Positions 35,062 through 46,685 of a stretch of DNA of 64,000 nt are shown one piece after another; the first letter of the stretch is position 1, and each line of letters opens with the position of its first letter. The stretch spans positions 14,860,393 to 14,924,392 of the forward strand of contig NC_081550.1 in assembly GCF_901000735.1 (NCBI RefSeq), written 5' to 3'. The position numbers and the translations under genes are program-made. The DNA is from Corylus avellana (taxonomy: Eukaryota; Streptophyta; Magnoliopsida; Fagales; Betulaceae). The notes under the pieces are model-generated. The model saw only the letters and a program-made list of their open reading frames with translations, made no database searches and had not been told where the DNA came from.

Positions 35062-35890
35062 GGGGGGGGGACGGCGGCGGGCTTACAATATGGACTTGAT
35101 TTTATGGTCTGTGTGTGTGTGTGAGCCTTGGATCCAATTGTGGTTGTTCGTGACCGGCGCAGCCGTATTTGATTGGCGGGTCACTACAGAACATACACCA
35201 TTAGTAGTGTGGGCCATTCGAGGTCGGACTGCTAGTGTTATAGATGGTAGCCTACAATATCCGAAACACTAGTATTCTATTACAATTCCCTCGGGACAAT
35301 GCCAACCCTCCTAAGAATGGGTAATATCGTGGATAGACCATGCATGATAGCTATGACAAAATTATAACATTAGTTTGATTGCACTAAAACTTACAAACGA
35401 TTGTCGCTAGGATTCAACCACATTGCTTAAGAACCAAAACTATACTTTTATGGTGTAATGGTGATGCAATACCTAATATGTTTGCAAAAACACATGTTTA
35501 CTTCCACATTATAATATAACCTCATTTCATACTCAATTGTAAGATTTACTTACTAAGTCTTAGACTTACGCAGTATTTGCAGCTTGTCAGGTTATATGTA
35601 TTAATAGGACTTTCTAAAATGAAAAAGCCTGGAGTTTGTTTTGCAGTACTAGGTTTGATTAAAATGACTATTTTGGTTAGAAACTTCAAGTCTATGATTG
35701 ATATTGACTCTTGCATATTTTAAAATTTTTAGATATCTCATATCTCACATTTTCACATTCCGTTTATATTTACTATGAGCCTTTATAATGGGTGATCCCT
35801 CACTCAGTTACCAGTTAACTGAACTGGATGAATAACCAGTAACCCTACCAAAATAGTTCAGCCCAGTTTTGTTTGTTGAAAATTGTATAT
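34000..35890 (+). mobile_element. Non-coding retroelement-like debris
   Basis: No coding domain. It has a TATA-like CCTATAAATACCCCCC near 34270 followed by leader-like sequence. Recurrent GAACGTTCGA motifs lie between 34080 and 34720, and a (TG)n(G)12 run lies near 35028-35070. Duplicated GGGCTTAC...TATGGACTTGATTTTATGGTC segments occur near 34970 and 35080. This looks like LTR and internal non-coding sequence of a decayed element; the family is unknown. Confidence 0.4.
35024..35071 (+). repeat. (TG)n followed by (G)12 simple repeat
   Basis: About 17 TG units run into 12 consecutive G, then ACGGCGGCGGG. A shorter (TG)n lies at 35110-35123. Confidence 0.9.
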
Positions 35891-35906
35891 AGCTTTTTTC
35901 TTTTTG

Positions 35907-37005
35907 GGTTAAATGTCTTTTAGTACCTATGTTTTACGCCAGAATCAAATACCCACTACGGTTTTCAAAAATGTCACAAATGATACCTAAAGTAAACAAA
36001 TAAACCCACCTAATACTTGCATCACGATTCTGTTAAATTTTTTTACGGAGCTCTATGTACCCCTTACACATGGACTGGTATCTGTGTTTTCAATGCGGCA
36101 CGTGGACTGGTACCTATGTTTTCAATGCTACTTCAGATTAAAAAAAATTAATAAAATAATATGTAACCAAAAACCAGAAATCAAACCAATTTGAAACAAC
36201 CCATCAGTTAATAAAAATAACACCAATTAACAAACTTAAAAAAATTAAAAATTAAAAATTAAAAAATAAAAATAAAAATATAATAATTTTGGGCTGGCTA
36301 GCCACTCCCGTTTGGCCTGGGGGTGGCCGAACCACCCCATTCGGCCACCCCCAAAGGCGAAATGAAAAAAATAATAATAAATAAATAAATAAAATTAACT
36401 GGTTTGCCTTTGGGGGTGGCCGAAGTGGACTAGTCTGGGGTGGTCCAAGCCACCCCTGGCCAAACAGAGGTGGCCAAACCACCTCCATGGCCTTTGGGGG
36501 TGGTTCAGCCACCCCAAAACCGGCTGGTCTGGGGTGGCCGAAGCCACACCCTGGCTGGCCATTGGGGGTGGCTCCCTAGCTAAAATGGGGGTGGCTGGCA
36601 ATCCTCTATGACCAAAATGGGGTGGCCAACCACCCCAAAACTCTTTAGATTTTTTTTTTAATTAAAGTTTATTAATTGTTGTTATTTTTATTAACTAATG
36701 GGTTGTTTCATATTGGTTTGATTTTAGGTTTTTGGTTTTTGGTTTTTGGTTTTTTTTTCTTTCTTTCTTTTTTTGGGTTACATATTCTTTTATTAATTTT
36801 TTAATCTGACATGGCACTAAAAACACGAGTAACCAGTACACATGTAAGGGGTACATGGAGTTCCGTCAGAAAATCTAATAGAATTGTGATGAAAGTAACT
36901 GGTGGATTTATTTGTTTGCTTTAAGTACCATTTGTGACATTTTTGAAAATTGATGTGGTTATATGATTTTGGCGTAAAGCACAGGTTCTAAAAAGGCATT
37001 TAACC
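35907..37005 (+). mobile_element. Mutator-like element with long terminal inverted repeats
   Basis: Ends are GGTTAAATGTCTTTTAGTACC and the inverse GGTTCTAAAAAGGCATTTAACC. The inverted similarity extends for about 200 bp or more (GTACCCCTTACACATG against CATGTAAGGGGTAC). GC-rich GGGGTGGCC blocks fill the centre (36290-36640). The flanking 9-mers TTCTTTTTG and TTCTCTTTT are only partly alike. No transposase is seen. Confidence 0.75.
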
Positions 37006-37379
37006 TTCTCTTTTTTTTTAGTTGGTTTTGCTCTGTTGATAAGTGGAGTTGTTATTGTTTTGTGTAATTGGTTAGTAGTTGCAACGATGTATAGCTACTG
37101 ATGATTATGTTTGTAGGTTGATTGTTAGTTGATGGTTTATTTGGTGTTTTTGTTAAGTCAGTGACTCCCAAACCAGGTGGTTTTAGGGCATTAGATGTAA
37201 AGACACCTCTAAGGACTTACTAACTCGAGTCCAAAAGGCTACGAAACCAAATTAACCATGACATTAACCAAACCAAAAAATTTTGCCTTTTGATGTGAAC
37301 ACTCAATGCTGAATGAGGCAAGAAGTCCAGTTTCTTAATAAAAAGCTTATCAATGATCTTTTTTTTTATTTCTTTTTAT

Positions 37380-37412
<33 letters not shown>

Positions 37413-38094
37413 GCCAAAGTATCCATCTAATAAATCATCCAGTTTCACCCATGACATAGAAACACACACATCAGACTTTAATGTCATACCCCACAAATTA
37501 TGTGCTAATGTGCTTGTGTAAGATCAGATCAAACATGTGAATTCTCAATTGCTTAAAGCAAACAACCAATCTAAAAAAGTATATCAACAGATCATGTGTT
37601 CAAAATTTTAAGCTCACTAATGAAATTAAATCATAATTTTTCCAAATCAACCAAAATTTTAAGATAAACATGAACACGCATATTTTTCAAAAATGGGACA
37701 AAGTGTGTGTAAAGTGTCTCTCATACCCCCAAACTTAAATTGCATATTGTCTCCAATGTGTGTATAATATTGAAAGATCTTACCTGGGAGATGGATGAAC
37801 TGTCTAGCATAGCGTGGCTCATAGCACACCCCCAAACTTGAACTAAAGCACACTTGTCCCTGCAAAACAAAACACTATAGTAACAAAGAAAAACAAAAAC
37901 AAAATAACAGTAAAAATAAAATAAAAATGAAATAAAAACAAACAAAGAAATAAAAAGGATATGCTATGAGGTGCCTCGCATGAGCGCTAATTTTAACGTC
38001 TTCAGCCAGACTTTGTCCTCCTCTTAAACTTAAAACACCAATCTTTTCTTCTCTTGCACCACAGAGAATGAATTTTTCCTATAGTAAGGGGATT

Positions 38095-41057
38095 CTAATT
38101 GTTTGTAGATCGGGGTGGACCACTCTGAGTCTTCTCAAACAGTTTATCATCCGGTGGGGAATCATGAACTGGAATAAAATAAGAAGAAAACTCATGGAGC
38201 TTTTCTATCTTGATGTCCTCAATTTGCTCATTTGGTAGCTCTAACAGACTTCTCTCCTGGACTCTTGGCACTTCGGGAATAAGAGTTGATGTTGAAGAAT
38301 TCTCATTGCTCTCTTCTTTTCCCCGATGTTGTTCTTGTGGAACCTCAATTTGCTCCTCCTTCCTCTCATCCACTTGATTTTCAATCACTTCTTCACTCCT
38401 CAATGTGACAGCTTGCTCATGATAGTAGGTGTACTCTTTCTCCATGTAGTGCTCATTAGGATTGGCCACCAACTGACCTTGGTACTCCTCTTCTTCTTCT
38501 TTAAGCATGTTTGATATTTGTTTGAGGTGAGCCTCCATCCTTTCAAATGATTGTGCACAAGAGTTCTCCATCCTTTCAAATGATCGCTTGCTTTCCTCCA
38601 TTTGGCTAAGATCGAGATGAGCTGACATCTCTTCTTTATAGGCAGCATGCTCTTTTTCTAAGGCAGCATACGCTTCTTCTAAGACAGAACTCTTTAGAGG
38701 AGGTGGTTCTTCTTGGTATTGTTGATGTGGAAAGGAATATGAATGATCATATATGGGAGATGGCACCTCTTCTTCAGCTTCTATCTTAAAAATGGATTGC
38801 CTCAAACTGGGGCTAAGACAAGAATATGATTGACCATAGAACTGTGGAGATGGCTCATCTTCTTGGTAGTGTGGAGGCCAATAGGTGTAGGGCTGGCAAT
38901 TTTGACACGACCCGCAAACCCGACACAAACACGACACGAAAAAACAGCTATTGGGTTTGGGCTTATCGGGTTTAGGTTGTAATCAGGTCTACCCGATTAA
39001 GACCCGGTAATTTCGTGTCTGGCGGGTCGACCCGCCAGACACAGTTACTGTGCGGGTCTGGCGGGTTGACCCATCAGACTCAGATACTGTGCTGGTCTGG
39101 CGGGTCAACCCACCAGACCCGGATACTGTGCGGGTCTGGCGGGTCGACCCGCTAGACCCCTTTTTTCTTTTTCTTTTTTCTTGCCCCTACGCCCTACCTC
39201 TTCCTCCTCCTTTCTTCTTCTTCTTCTCTCGCTCAGCTTCTCTCTTCCATCTCTCTCCTCCAGTCCTCATGCTTCCCCTCTTTTTCTCCTTCTTTCTCAC
39301 AGTTTATTTTTCCTCTTTGGATCTTTCTCTCTCCAAAGTCTCATAATTTTTTCTCTCTCTGGATCTTTCTCTCTCAAAAGTCTCATAATTTTTTTCATAA
39401 TTTTTTCTCTCTCTGGAATGGAACATGAGATGAGAGTCATGAGACAATGAGAGACCCACTTATTCTTTTTTCAGCCTACCACGTGGACAATAAATTTTTG
39501 GCATTTCAGATTTTTTTTTTTTTTTTTTGGGGTTAATTTCATCCACTTTATTCGGTTCAAAATCTGCCCACTCTCAAAAAAGAAAGAAAGAAAAGAAAAA
39601 AAAAAATCTCCTCTGCCCTATGCACTTATACAGCCACTCTTAAAATTACAAATAAGAAAAATACAATTTGATAAAGAGTGGACTTATATCAATTAACGTG
39701 AATATATTTTCTAAATGCCAAATAAAATAACTCAAAAATAATTAAATACCATTAATAGATAATTAAATATTAAAAGTAATTAATTGGACATGCAATATTT
39801 TTTTCAAAGTGTTTGAAACTTTGAAATCACAAAATAATTTATATTGGTTTTTGGTAGATATAGTATAATATAATATTATTTTATATTAATTAAATATTAG
39901 TCTTACATCCCGTCCCTACAATAAGGAAATTCAGGCTCCGCCACTGCTCTCAAATATATAGATATCATATTTTGTGCTAAAATATACATAATTCTTTTTT
40001 AGTAGAATATAATTTGAGCAAAATTAAATTTCTTTATATTAAAAATTATTTTAATAAATGAACTTAATCAATATGCTTGCTTCAGTTGCTTGTTTTAAGT
40101 TTAGGTGAAATCATGAGTTTAGTAATTTCTTTTGGAGTACAATTACGGTCACTTTCCTTCTTTTTTTGTTTTTTTTTGTTTTTTTTGTTTTTTTGTTTCT
40201 TATCCTTTATTAAAGCCTTTAATATCTTAGAACTCAATTTTTTGCATTGACTGTATTGATGTATTATTATTACAATTTAAAAAATAAAAAAATAAAAAAT
40301 AATTATAGTTTAGGGTTTTAACGGGTCGTGTAGGGTCGTGTCTACCCAATTAGACCCGGTTATTTTAAACGGGTAAAACGGGTCGTGTCGGGTTACCCGG
40401 CTATTTTCGTGTCATAATCTTGTCAGACCCGATTACCCGTTTAGCTAAACGGGTCCTGTCTAGGTATAGGCTAATCGTGTAACGGGTATCCGCGGGTCAT
40501 AATCGGGTTATGCCAGGTACCCATTTTGCCACCCCTAAATAGGTGGAAGATGGCTCCTCTTGGTAGACTTCTTCTTCTTCTTCTTCTTCTTCTTTGAGAA
40601 TATCGCCTTTCTGTTTGCGGTGGGCCTTCATCTCCTCAATGTCTTCTCGTGTTCTCTTATTCATTTGTTCTGTACTTTCAATCAACACTATGATGTTCTC
40701 TAGAAACTCTTCAGAGACCCCAAGAGGAGGTGGTTCAGCTTGATATTGCTATTATGAAGCTGATTGAGAGGAATATGAATGATCATAGAACTGCGGATAT
40801 GATTGATGTTGCAGTCCATGAAATTGAGGAGCATGAATTCCAAGACCTGGAGCTTGCCATGAGAGATTGGACTGTTGGCTCCATGACGGGTTACAATAAT
40901 CAAAATAGCGGTTGCTCCACGGTCTAGAGAACGATGTGTTCATATGCCCATAAGAAATGTTAGAAAATTCTCTTGTTGAGGGACAATTTCTAACATGGTG
41001 ATAAGGGTCATGGCAAAGTGAACATGGTCCATGGGGCGTCGAAATGCTTCCCCACAA
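38095..41057 (-). pseudogene. Gag-like gene of element A, interrupted by a hAT element
   Basis: On the minus strand from ATG at about 41057: MWGSISTPHGPCSLC, with the zinc knuckle CSLCHDPYHHVRNC (CX2CX4HX4C), then NPSWSQQSNLSW as in Athila-type Gag C-termini, then QSYPQFYDHSYSS. Two adjacent stops (TAATAG near 40752) follow. QMNKRTREDIEEMKAH and an E-rich run continue to 40546. Beyond the hAT insertion the frame resumes as WPPHYQEDEPSPQFYGQ and runs to the stop at 38095, through a predicted coiled-coil, acidic region. The ORF reaching up to 38937 includes about 17 codons of hAT sequence. No capsid, protease or pol domains are seen. Retroelement structural protein; not a host gene. Confidence 0.75.
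38888..40537 (-). mobile_element. hAT-type non-autonomous element inserted in gag of element A
   Basis: The 8-bp duplication AATAGGTG lies at 38880-38887 and 40538-40545. Ends are TAGGGCTGGCAA and the inverse TTGCCACCCCTA. Both sub-terminal regions carry the GACACGACCCG / CGGGTCGTGTC motifs common in such elements. Internal features are a palindromic repeat (GCGGGTCTGGCGGGT, about 48-bp period, 39005-39160), a CT-rich tract (39160-39440) and AT-rich filler. No transposase is seen. Strand is arbitrary. Confidence 0.88.
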
Positions 41058-41368
41058 GAGAACAAAAATAAAATAACAAAGTTTAAATTAAAAGGAAAAT
41101 AAAAACAAAATTAAAATAAAGACTTATGAAAATGCAGACTCGAACGACCTTGCATGAAACAAAAGAAAAAAAAAAAAAAATCGGATCTATAATTAAAACA
41201 ATTTATTTGCTGCTGTCTGGATGTGCGATCGATCACACTTGTTAGTGCACTCGAGCGCACCTTTGGAGGTAGAACAGGAACTGCAGAAACCAGAAAATAG
41301 AAAACTAAATTAAAACAAGTATAACTAAGGGAAAAAAATTCTAAACAAAATCAAACAATCCCCGGCAG

Positions 41369-42208
41369 CGAGGCCAAAAACTTGTTGTGCCAAATACTAC
41401 CTAAATTAATATATAATAATTGTTATGTTTTAACTTGCAAGTGCATAAGATCAAAACAGTAGTATAGTGCAGTAAGTACAAGATCGTTCCCACGAAGATT
41501 GTTGATTTCGCTTAGAATTGATGAAAATATCAACTTTGTCATGAAATTGATATTTATATATTGAAAATAAATAAAGATAAATAAAAGGTAGGGTTTTGAT
41601 ATCCACTACTAATCATACTCAAACAATATGCCAATATTCTAATCATATTTTGAATACCTAATATTTGCTAACCTAAGGGTATGGGTGTCTACTCCTTAAG
41701 CTATTGATTTTCTTAAGTAACGAATTAGGCATGGTTGTCTACTCTAATTCTTTTCTTTCTTAAAGAATTTAGCATGTGTATCTACTAAGTTGTTCTTTAA
41801 GAAAGCATAAATTTGTGGAAATCGACAAACACATGAGGCCTAGGGCATGGGTGTCTACTCCTGGTTCCCCATGTTGATTAACCCAAGAACCCGTGAGAAA
41901 TTATTTTGTTACTCTATTAAGCCCAAGACTCGATCATCCAAATTGACTTAATTAACTAATACATACCACATACATATGTTGGCCACACACATTCATATGA
42001 GGAATTCAATAAAACAAGAATTAATCAAGTTAAGCATCACAATATGATTATCACAAAGGCCCCAATATTGAAATATTAAATAAACATAATTAGAGCTTCA
42101 ATTTATCCCTACTAAAGTATTAGTTACACATAATTAAAATAAAACTAAAATGAAAAAGGGAAAGAATGAACCAAAAACGACTCCTTGAAGTACTCCAATT
42201 CCTCTCGG
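41369..42208 (-). repeat. Partial 5' LTR and primer site of element A
   Basis: TGTTGTGCCAAATACTACC at 41393 starts a sequence matching the first about 815 bp of the LTRs of element B. The match stops near 42208 at a fold-back MITE half. The primer site reads CCCCGGCAGCGAGGCC instead of CCCCGGCAACGGCGCC. Confidence 0.8.
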
Positions 42209-42209
42209 T

Positions 42210-42398
42210 TACAGAAATCTATGAAATTACGCAATTACCCTCATGCTTTTTTTTTAAAAAAAAATTTCATCCAATTTAACGGAAGGTTTAAATTTAAATT
42301 TTTTGAAACATTAGGGGGGTATATTGCCGATTTTTAAACTTTGGGGTTTAAATTGAAAAACTCCTGAAACTTCAGGAGGGTAAAGTGGATTTTCCCCT
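42210..42398 (+). mobile_element. Half of the fold-back MITE
   Basis: Matches the right half of the 45690-46037 element (ATTACCCTCATGC, TTTAACGGAAGGTTTAAAT, GGGTAAAGTGGATTTTCC). The left arm is missing apart from its inner edge. Confidence 0.7.
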
Positions 42399-42409
42399 TG
42401 GATTTTTAT

Positions 42410-42815
42410 TTCTTTAGGCCCAAAAAGCCAAAAACAATGATTTTTTTTTGGGATTTTTTAGGTTTTTTTTTTTTTTTTGGAACTATCACAACAAAGGCCA
42501 ACTTATTGGGACAAAAATGCTAATTGTGTTTTTTAAAAAATGGGCAAAAAAATTTTAAATTAAACACAAAAATTAGACACAATACCTCAAATAAGCTCAA
42601 AAATTAGGCCTAATACATAAAATAAGCCCAAAATGAATTTTTTTTTTTTTTTTTTTTATAAAAAAAAGGGATAACCAAGTACCAACCGGAACCGGCCAAT
42701 TATTGTATAACCGTATACTCGGTTCTGATTTTTAAAAATTAAAAAATTGGGTACCCCGGTTCCGGTTCCCGGCTTTGGCCAATAACCAGGAACCGAGACT
42801 TGGTTGACACCCCTA
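42410..42815 (+). mobile_element. hAT-like remnant, right end only
   Basis: ACCGGAACCGG, GGTTCCGGTTCCCGGC and the end GGTTGACACCCCTA match the design of the hAT element at 49895-50750 (right end GGTGGACACCCCT). The left end is not identified. Confidence 0.6.
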
Positions 42816-42901
42816 CCGAAGATCCCTTGAACGTGTAGTCACCATTTCGGATTTTTTGTATGAGAAACAAACAACGATTCCCACAGATGACGCCAAACTA
42901 T
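42816..42901 (-). mobile_element. Start of gag and primer site of a Tat-type gypsy element
   Basis: On the minus strand TTTGGCGTCATCTGTGGGAA (primer binding site, near 42877-42896) is followed by an ATG frame MVTTRSRDLR, a typical Tat-lineage Gag start. It is cut off by the hAT-like remnant at 42815. Confidence 0.65.
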
Positions 42902-43214
42902 TGAAGACAGTTTTCTGATGATAGTGACTCAACAATCCGAGGGATGAAGTATCTGCAAAAATAAACACGTAGGATAAGATAAGAGCTTGCCGAAGTGTGC
43001 CGACGAGAGATAGCTCCAATGCCTAAGTCAGTCGATGATTTGAGAGAGAGAGCAAATGAGCAACAATAGCTTGCGTGTGATTAACTAAATACTTGGTTAG
43101 AGCTTCTCTTTTATAGGTATCAAGTGGCAATTAACGTTTCTCCCATTCTCGGCCTCACGTTCCCGAAGATCCACCATGCGCACTACTGGAAAAGTGGATC
43201 ATGAGATCGTGGGC
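42902..43214 (-). mobile_element. Tat-type gypsy LTR, 3' part
   Basis: On the minus strand the LTR ends ...ACTGTCTTCA just before the primer site. It is interrupted at 43214 by element B; the other part is at 49394-49663. Confidence 0.65.
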
Positions 43215-44585
43215 TGTTGTGCAAAATACTATCTAAATTAATAGATAATATTTAGTACAATTTAACTCGCAAGTACACAATATCAAACAATAGTATAGTG
43301 CAACAAGTACAAGGTCGATCCCACGGAGATTGTTGATTTTATCTATAATTAATTAAAAATATCAACTTGTCACTGAATTGATATTGTAAAAATAAAAATA
43401 AAAATAAAAATAAATTAAAAAAAAAAAAGATAAAGGCGAGGTTTTGATATCCACTACTAATCATACTTAAATAATATAACAATATGCCAATACTTTGATC
43501 ATGTTATGTCTATCTAATGTTTGTCAACTTAAGGGCATGAGTGTATACTCCTTAAGTTATAGATTTCCTTAAGCAACGAGTTAGGCATGGGTGTATACTC
43601 TAACTCTTTTCTTTCCTAAATGATTTAGTATGGTGTATACTAAGTTGTTCTTTAGAAAAGCATATATTCTGTGAAAATCGACAAACACATGAGGCCTAGG
43701 GCATGGGTGTATACTCCCAGTTTCCCGTGTTAATTAACCCAAGAACCCGGTGTGGATTCCTTTTGTTACTTATATTAAACCCAGGACTCGGTTATCCAAA
43801 TTGATTTAATTAACTTGTCCATACCACATGCATATAATGGCCAGTCACATACAAATGAGGAATTCATGAAAATAGAAATTAATCAAGTTAAATATCATAA
43901 CAAGATCATCACAAAGACGTCAATATTGAAATATTAAATAAGCATAATTATGGCTTCAATCTAGCCCGCCTAAAGAGTTAGTTACACATAATGAAAATAA
44001 AACTAAAATGAAAAGGGAAAGAAAGAACCGAAAGGTAGCATCCAATTCCTCTCCCTAAAGTTGTGCCTTTTCCCAGGATGATGATTCTTAAGGTTTAGAG
44101 GTCTATTTATAGGCTTTACAAGTCCTTGACAAACTAGTAAACCTAGAAATTTTGTAGGGTTTTAATCCTATTACAATTTGGAGTTGGAAAACCCTAATAT
44201 GGAAATAGTAGCATTCTGGCCGCAGCTTTGATGTGGCACCAGCACATAGGTGCGCTCGATCTTAACCCGTGTGCGCTCAATCGCAGGTCTACGATCGATC
44301 CTGTGTGTGTGGCACTCGATCGCAGATGGCTGCTTCATGCTTTATCTTCTCGGGTAGTGCACTCGATCGCAAGGAACCTACGATCGATCGCAATGGCAGG
44401 ATCTCCAATTTTTCCCATTTTCTCTCTTTGAGCTCAAATCTTCCAGATTTACTTCATTTTCTTCCAAAAGCCTGAAAAAGCATGGAAAACACAAAAAGGA
44501 ACTAAAATGGCATGAATTAACTAAAACTAAAGGATTAAAACATGAAAGTTAAGGGCTAAAAATATGAATATTTTAGCACTTAACA
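43215..44585 (-). repeat. 3' LTR of element B
   Basis: 1371 bp. The first about 180 bases differ from the other LTR at roughly 6% of positions by eye. A cluster of CGATCG-type palindromes lies at 44255-44396. Small frames here (44228-44475) are not genes. Confidence 0.88.
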
Positions 44586-44598
44586 CATCCCCAAACTT
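44586..44598 (-). other. Polypurine tract of element B
   Basis: On the minus strand AAGTTTGGGGATG lies immediately before the 3' LTR. Confidence 0.75.
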
Positions 44599-45364
44599 AC
44601 ATATTGCTAGTCCCTTAGCAATACAAAACAAAACAAAACAAAACAAAAAAAAAAAAAAAAATCAAAAACGAAAAACAGAGAACAAAATGATAAATCCATC
44701 TTTCGTAGGATGTATGATTGCATTTAGCATATGCAGCAAGCCTTTTAAACCCCTAGGAATTCCCTAGTAGACGAGTGAAGTCTCGTGAAGGTTTTCCAAG
44801 AATGTTACCCACAAACATCATGCACAGTTCATGTTATCCCAAAAATTAAAGTATCACTTCAAGGTCATGATTCTTATTAATTAGCAAACTTAAAAAGATG
44901 AACTCCATCTTCACAATGAATTAGAATCTTAAAGGCATCACAAGTTCGAAATAGTGTAAAGTGAACTAGTACATAAATATGAAGCTTCCAATTATTTCAA
45001 ATGTGCAATGTCTCAATATCTCAAAGTTCACTAAAATCCCTATTAGAATGAACAACAATGACATATTTTTCTTTTTCTTCTCTTTTTTTTTTTTCGTCAG
45101 ATTGTGCAATGTTTGGTTCCCTTAAGCTTTCTAATTGACCCATGTAACTAGTGTCAAGTCAATGACTCTCAAACCAGATGGTTTTATGGCATTAGGTATA
45201 GAGACACCCCTAGGACTTACTAACTCGAGTCAAAAAAGTTACGAAACCAAACTAACCATGACATTAACCAAATCAAAAAATTTCACCTTTTGACGTGAAC
45301 ACTCAATGCTTTGAGGCAAAAGGTTCAGTTACTCAGTAAAAAGCTTATCAGTGATTTTTTTTTT

Positions 45365-45407
<43 letters not shown>

Positions 45408-46685
45408 GCCAAAGTAGTCATCTAATAAATCATTCAGTTTCACCCAAAATATAGAAACACACACATCAGATTTCATGTCATACCCCACAAATTATGTGCT
45501 AATGTGTTTGTGTAAGATCAGATCAAACATGTGAATTCCCAACTGTCCTAAGCAAGTAACCAAACTGAAAAACTCAATTATCAGATCATGTGTTCAAAAT
45601 TTTAAGGTCACCAATGAAATCAAATCACAATTTTTAAGATCAACCAAAATTTTAAGGCAAACATGAACATGCATATAAATTTTTTTTTTGGGAAAAGTCC
45701 ACTTCACCCCCCCCCCCCCCTGAAGTTTCAGAAAATTTTCAATTTGAACCTCAAAGTTTAAAAATTAGCAATGTACCCCCCTAATGTTTCAAAAATTTTC
45801 AATTTAAACCTTCTGTTACTAATTTCCGTCAAATTGGACAGAAATCTCTAAAATTACATAATTACCCTCAGGCTTTTTTTAAAAAAAAAATCGTCCAATT
45901 TAACGGAAATTAGTAACAGAAGGTTTAAATTGAAAATTTTTGAAACATTGGGGGCGGGGGTACATTGCCAATTTTTAAACTTTGGGGTTCAAATTGAAAA
46001 ACCCTTGAAACGTCAGGGGGGTAAAGTGGATTTTTCCTTCTTTTTTTTTTCTTTTTTTTTTAACAAACAACAAAAATAAAATAAAACTGGGAATTTTTTT
46101 TTTTCATAAACAATAAAAATAAAAATAAAATAGAACTAGGACAAAGTGTGTGTAAAGTGTCTCCCATACCCTCAAACTTAAATTACACATTGTCCCAAAT
46201 GTGTGTATAACATGAAAAGATCTTACCCGGGAGTAGGACGAAACTGTCTGGAATAGCATGGCTCATAGCATACCCCCAAACTTGAACTGAAGCACACTTG
46301 TCTCTTCAAAACAAAATACTAAAATAACAACAGAAAACAAAAAGAACTAAAAATAAAAATAAAATAAAAAGGATATGTTGTGGGGTGCCTCTCATGAGCG
46401 CTAAGTTTAACGTCTTCAGCCAGACTTTGGTACTTTAAACTTGAAACACCAATCTTTCCTTCTCTTGCACTAAAGGGAATGAATCTTTTCTACTGCAAGG
46501 TGCTTCCGTATGTCTATAGATCGGGGAGGACCACTTTGAGTTTTCTCCAACAGTTTCTCATCCAGGAAGGAATCATGAACTGAATAATACTTAGGGAATT
46601 CATCTATCTTGATGTCCTCAATTTGTTCTTCACATAGCCCCAATAGACTTCTCTTTTGGATTCTTAGTAATTCGGGAATAGGAGT
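44599..46685 (-). other. Element B 3' non-coding interior
   Basis: No domain-bearing frame. Contains (AC)n(AT)n at about 45366-45406 (also present in element A at 37381-37411) and a fold-back MITE (45690-46037). The stretch 46500-46685 continues the gag coding sequence after a premature stop (element A keeps EKTQSGPPRS here). Confidence 0.7.
45690..46037 (+). mobile_element. Fold-back MITE in element B
   Basis: The outer ends are GGGAAAAGTCCACTTCACCC and the inverse GGGGTAAAGTGGATTTTTCC. The arms, about 150 bp each, are inverted copies (AATTTAAACCTTCTGTTACT against AGTAACAGAAGGTTTAAATT). Element A lacks it at the equivalent place (37670-37700), giving an empty-site comparison. Confidence 0.85.

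Larger units (their letters stand above)
37155..42208 (-). mobile_element. Gag-only LTR retrotransposon A (TR-GAG-like), truncated
   Basis: Co-linear with the complete element at 43215-49393. From right to left: partial LTR (41393-42208, starting TGTTGTGCC); degraded tRNA-Asp-type primer site near 41369-41385; leader; gag-like gene (38095-41057); and 3' non-coding region (37155-38090). The left LTR and the outer part of the right LTR are missing. A hAT element (38888-40537) interrupts gag. Confidence 0.8.

Noticed and set aside
38095..38937. Host coiled-coil protein gene of 280 codons
   Set aside because: The sequence is the 3' half of a retroelement gag; its apparent start lies in the inserted hAT element.
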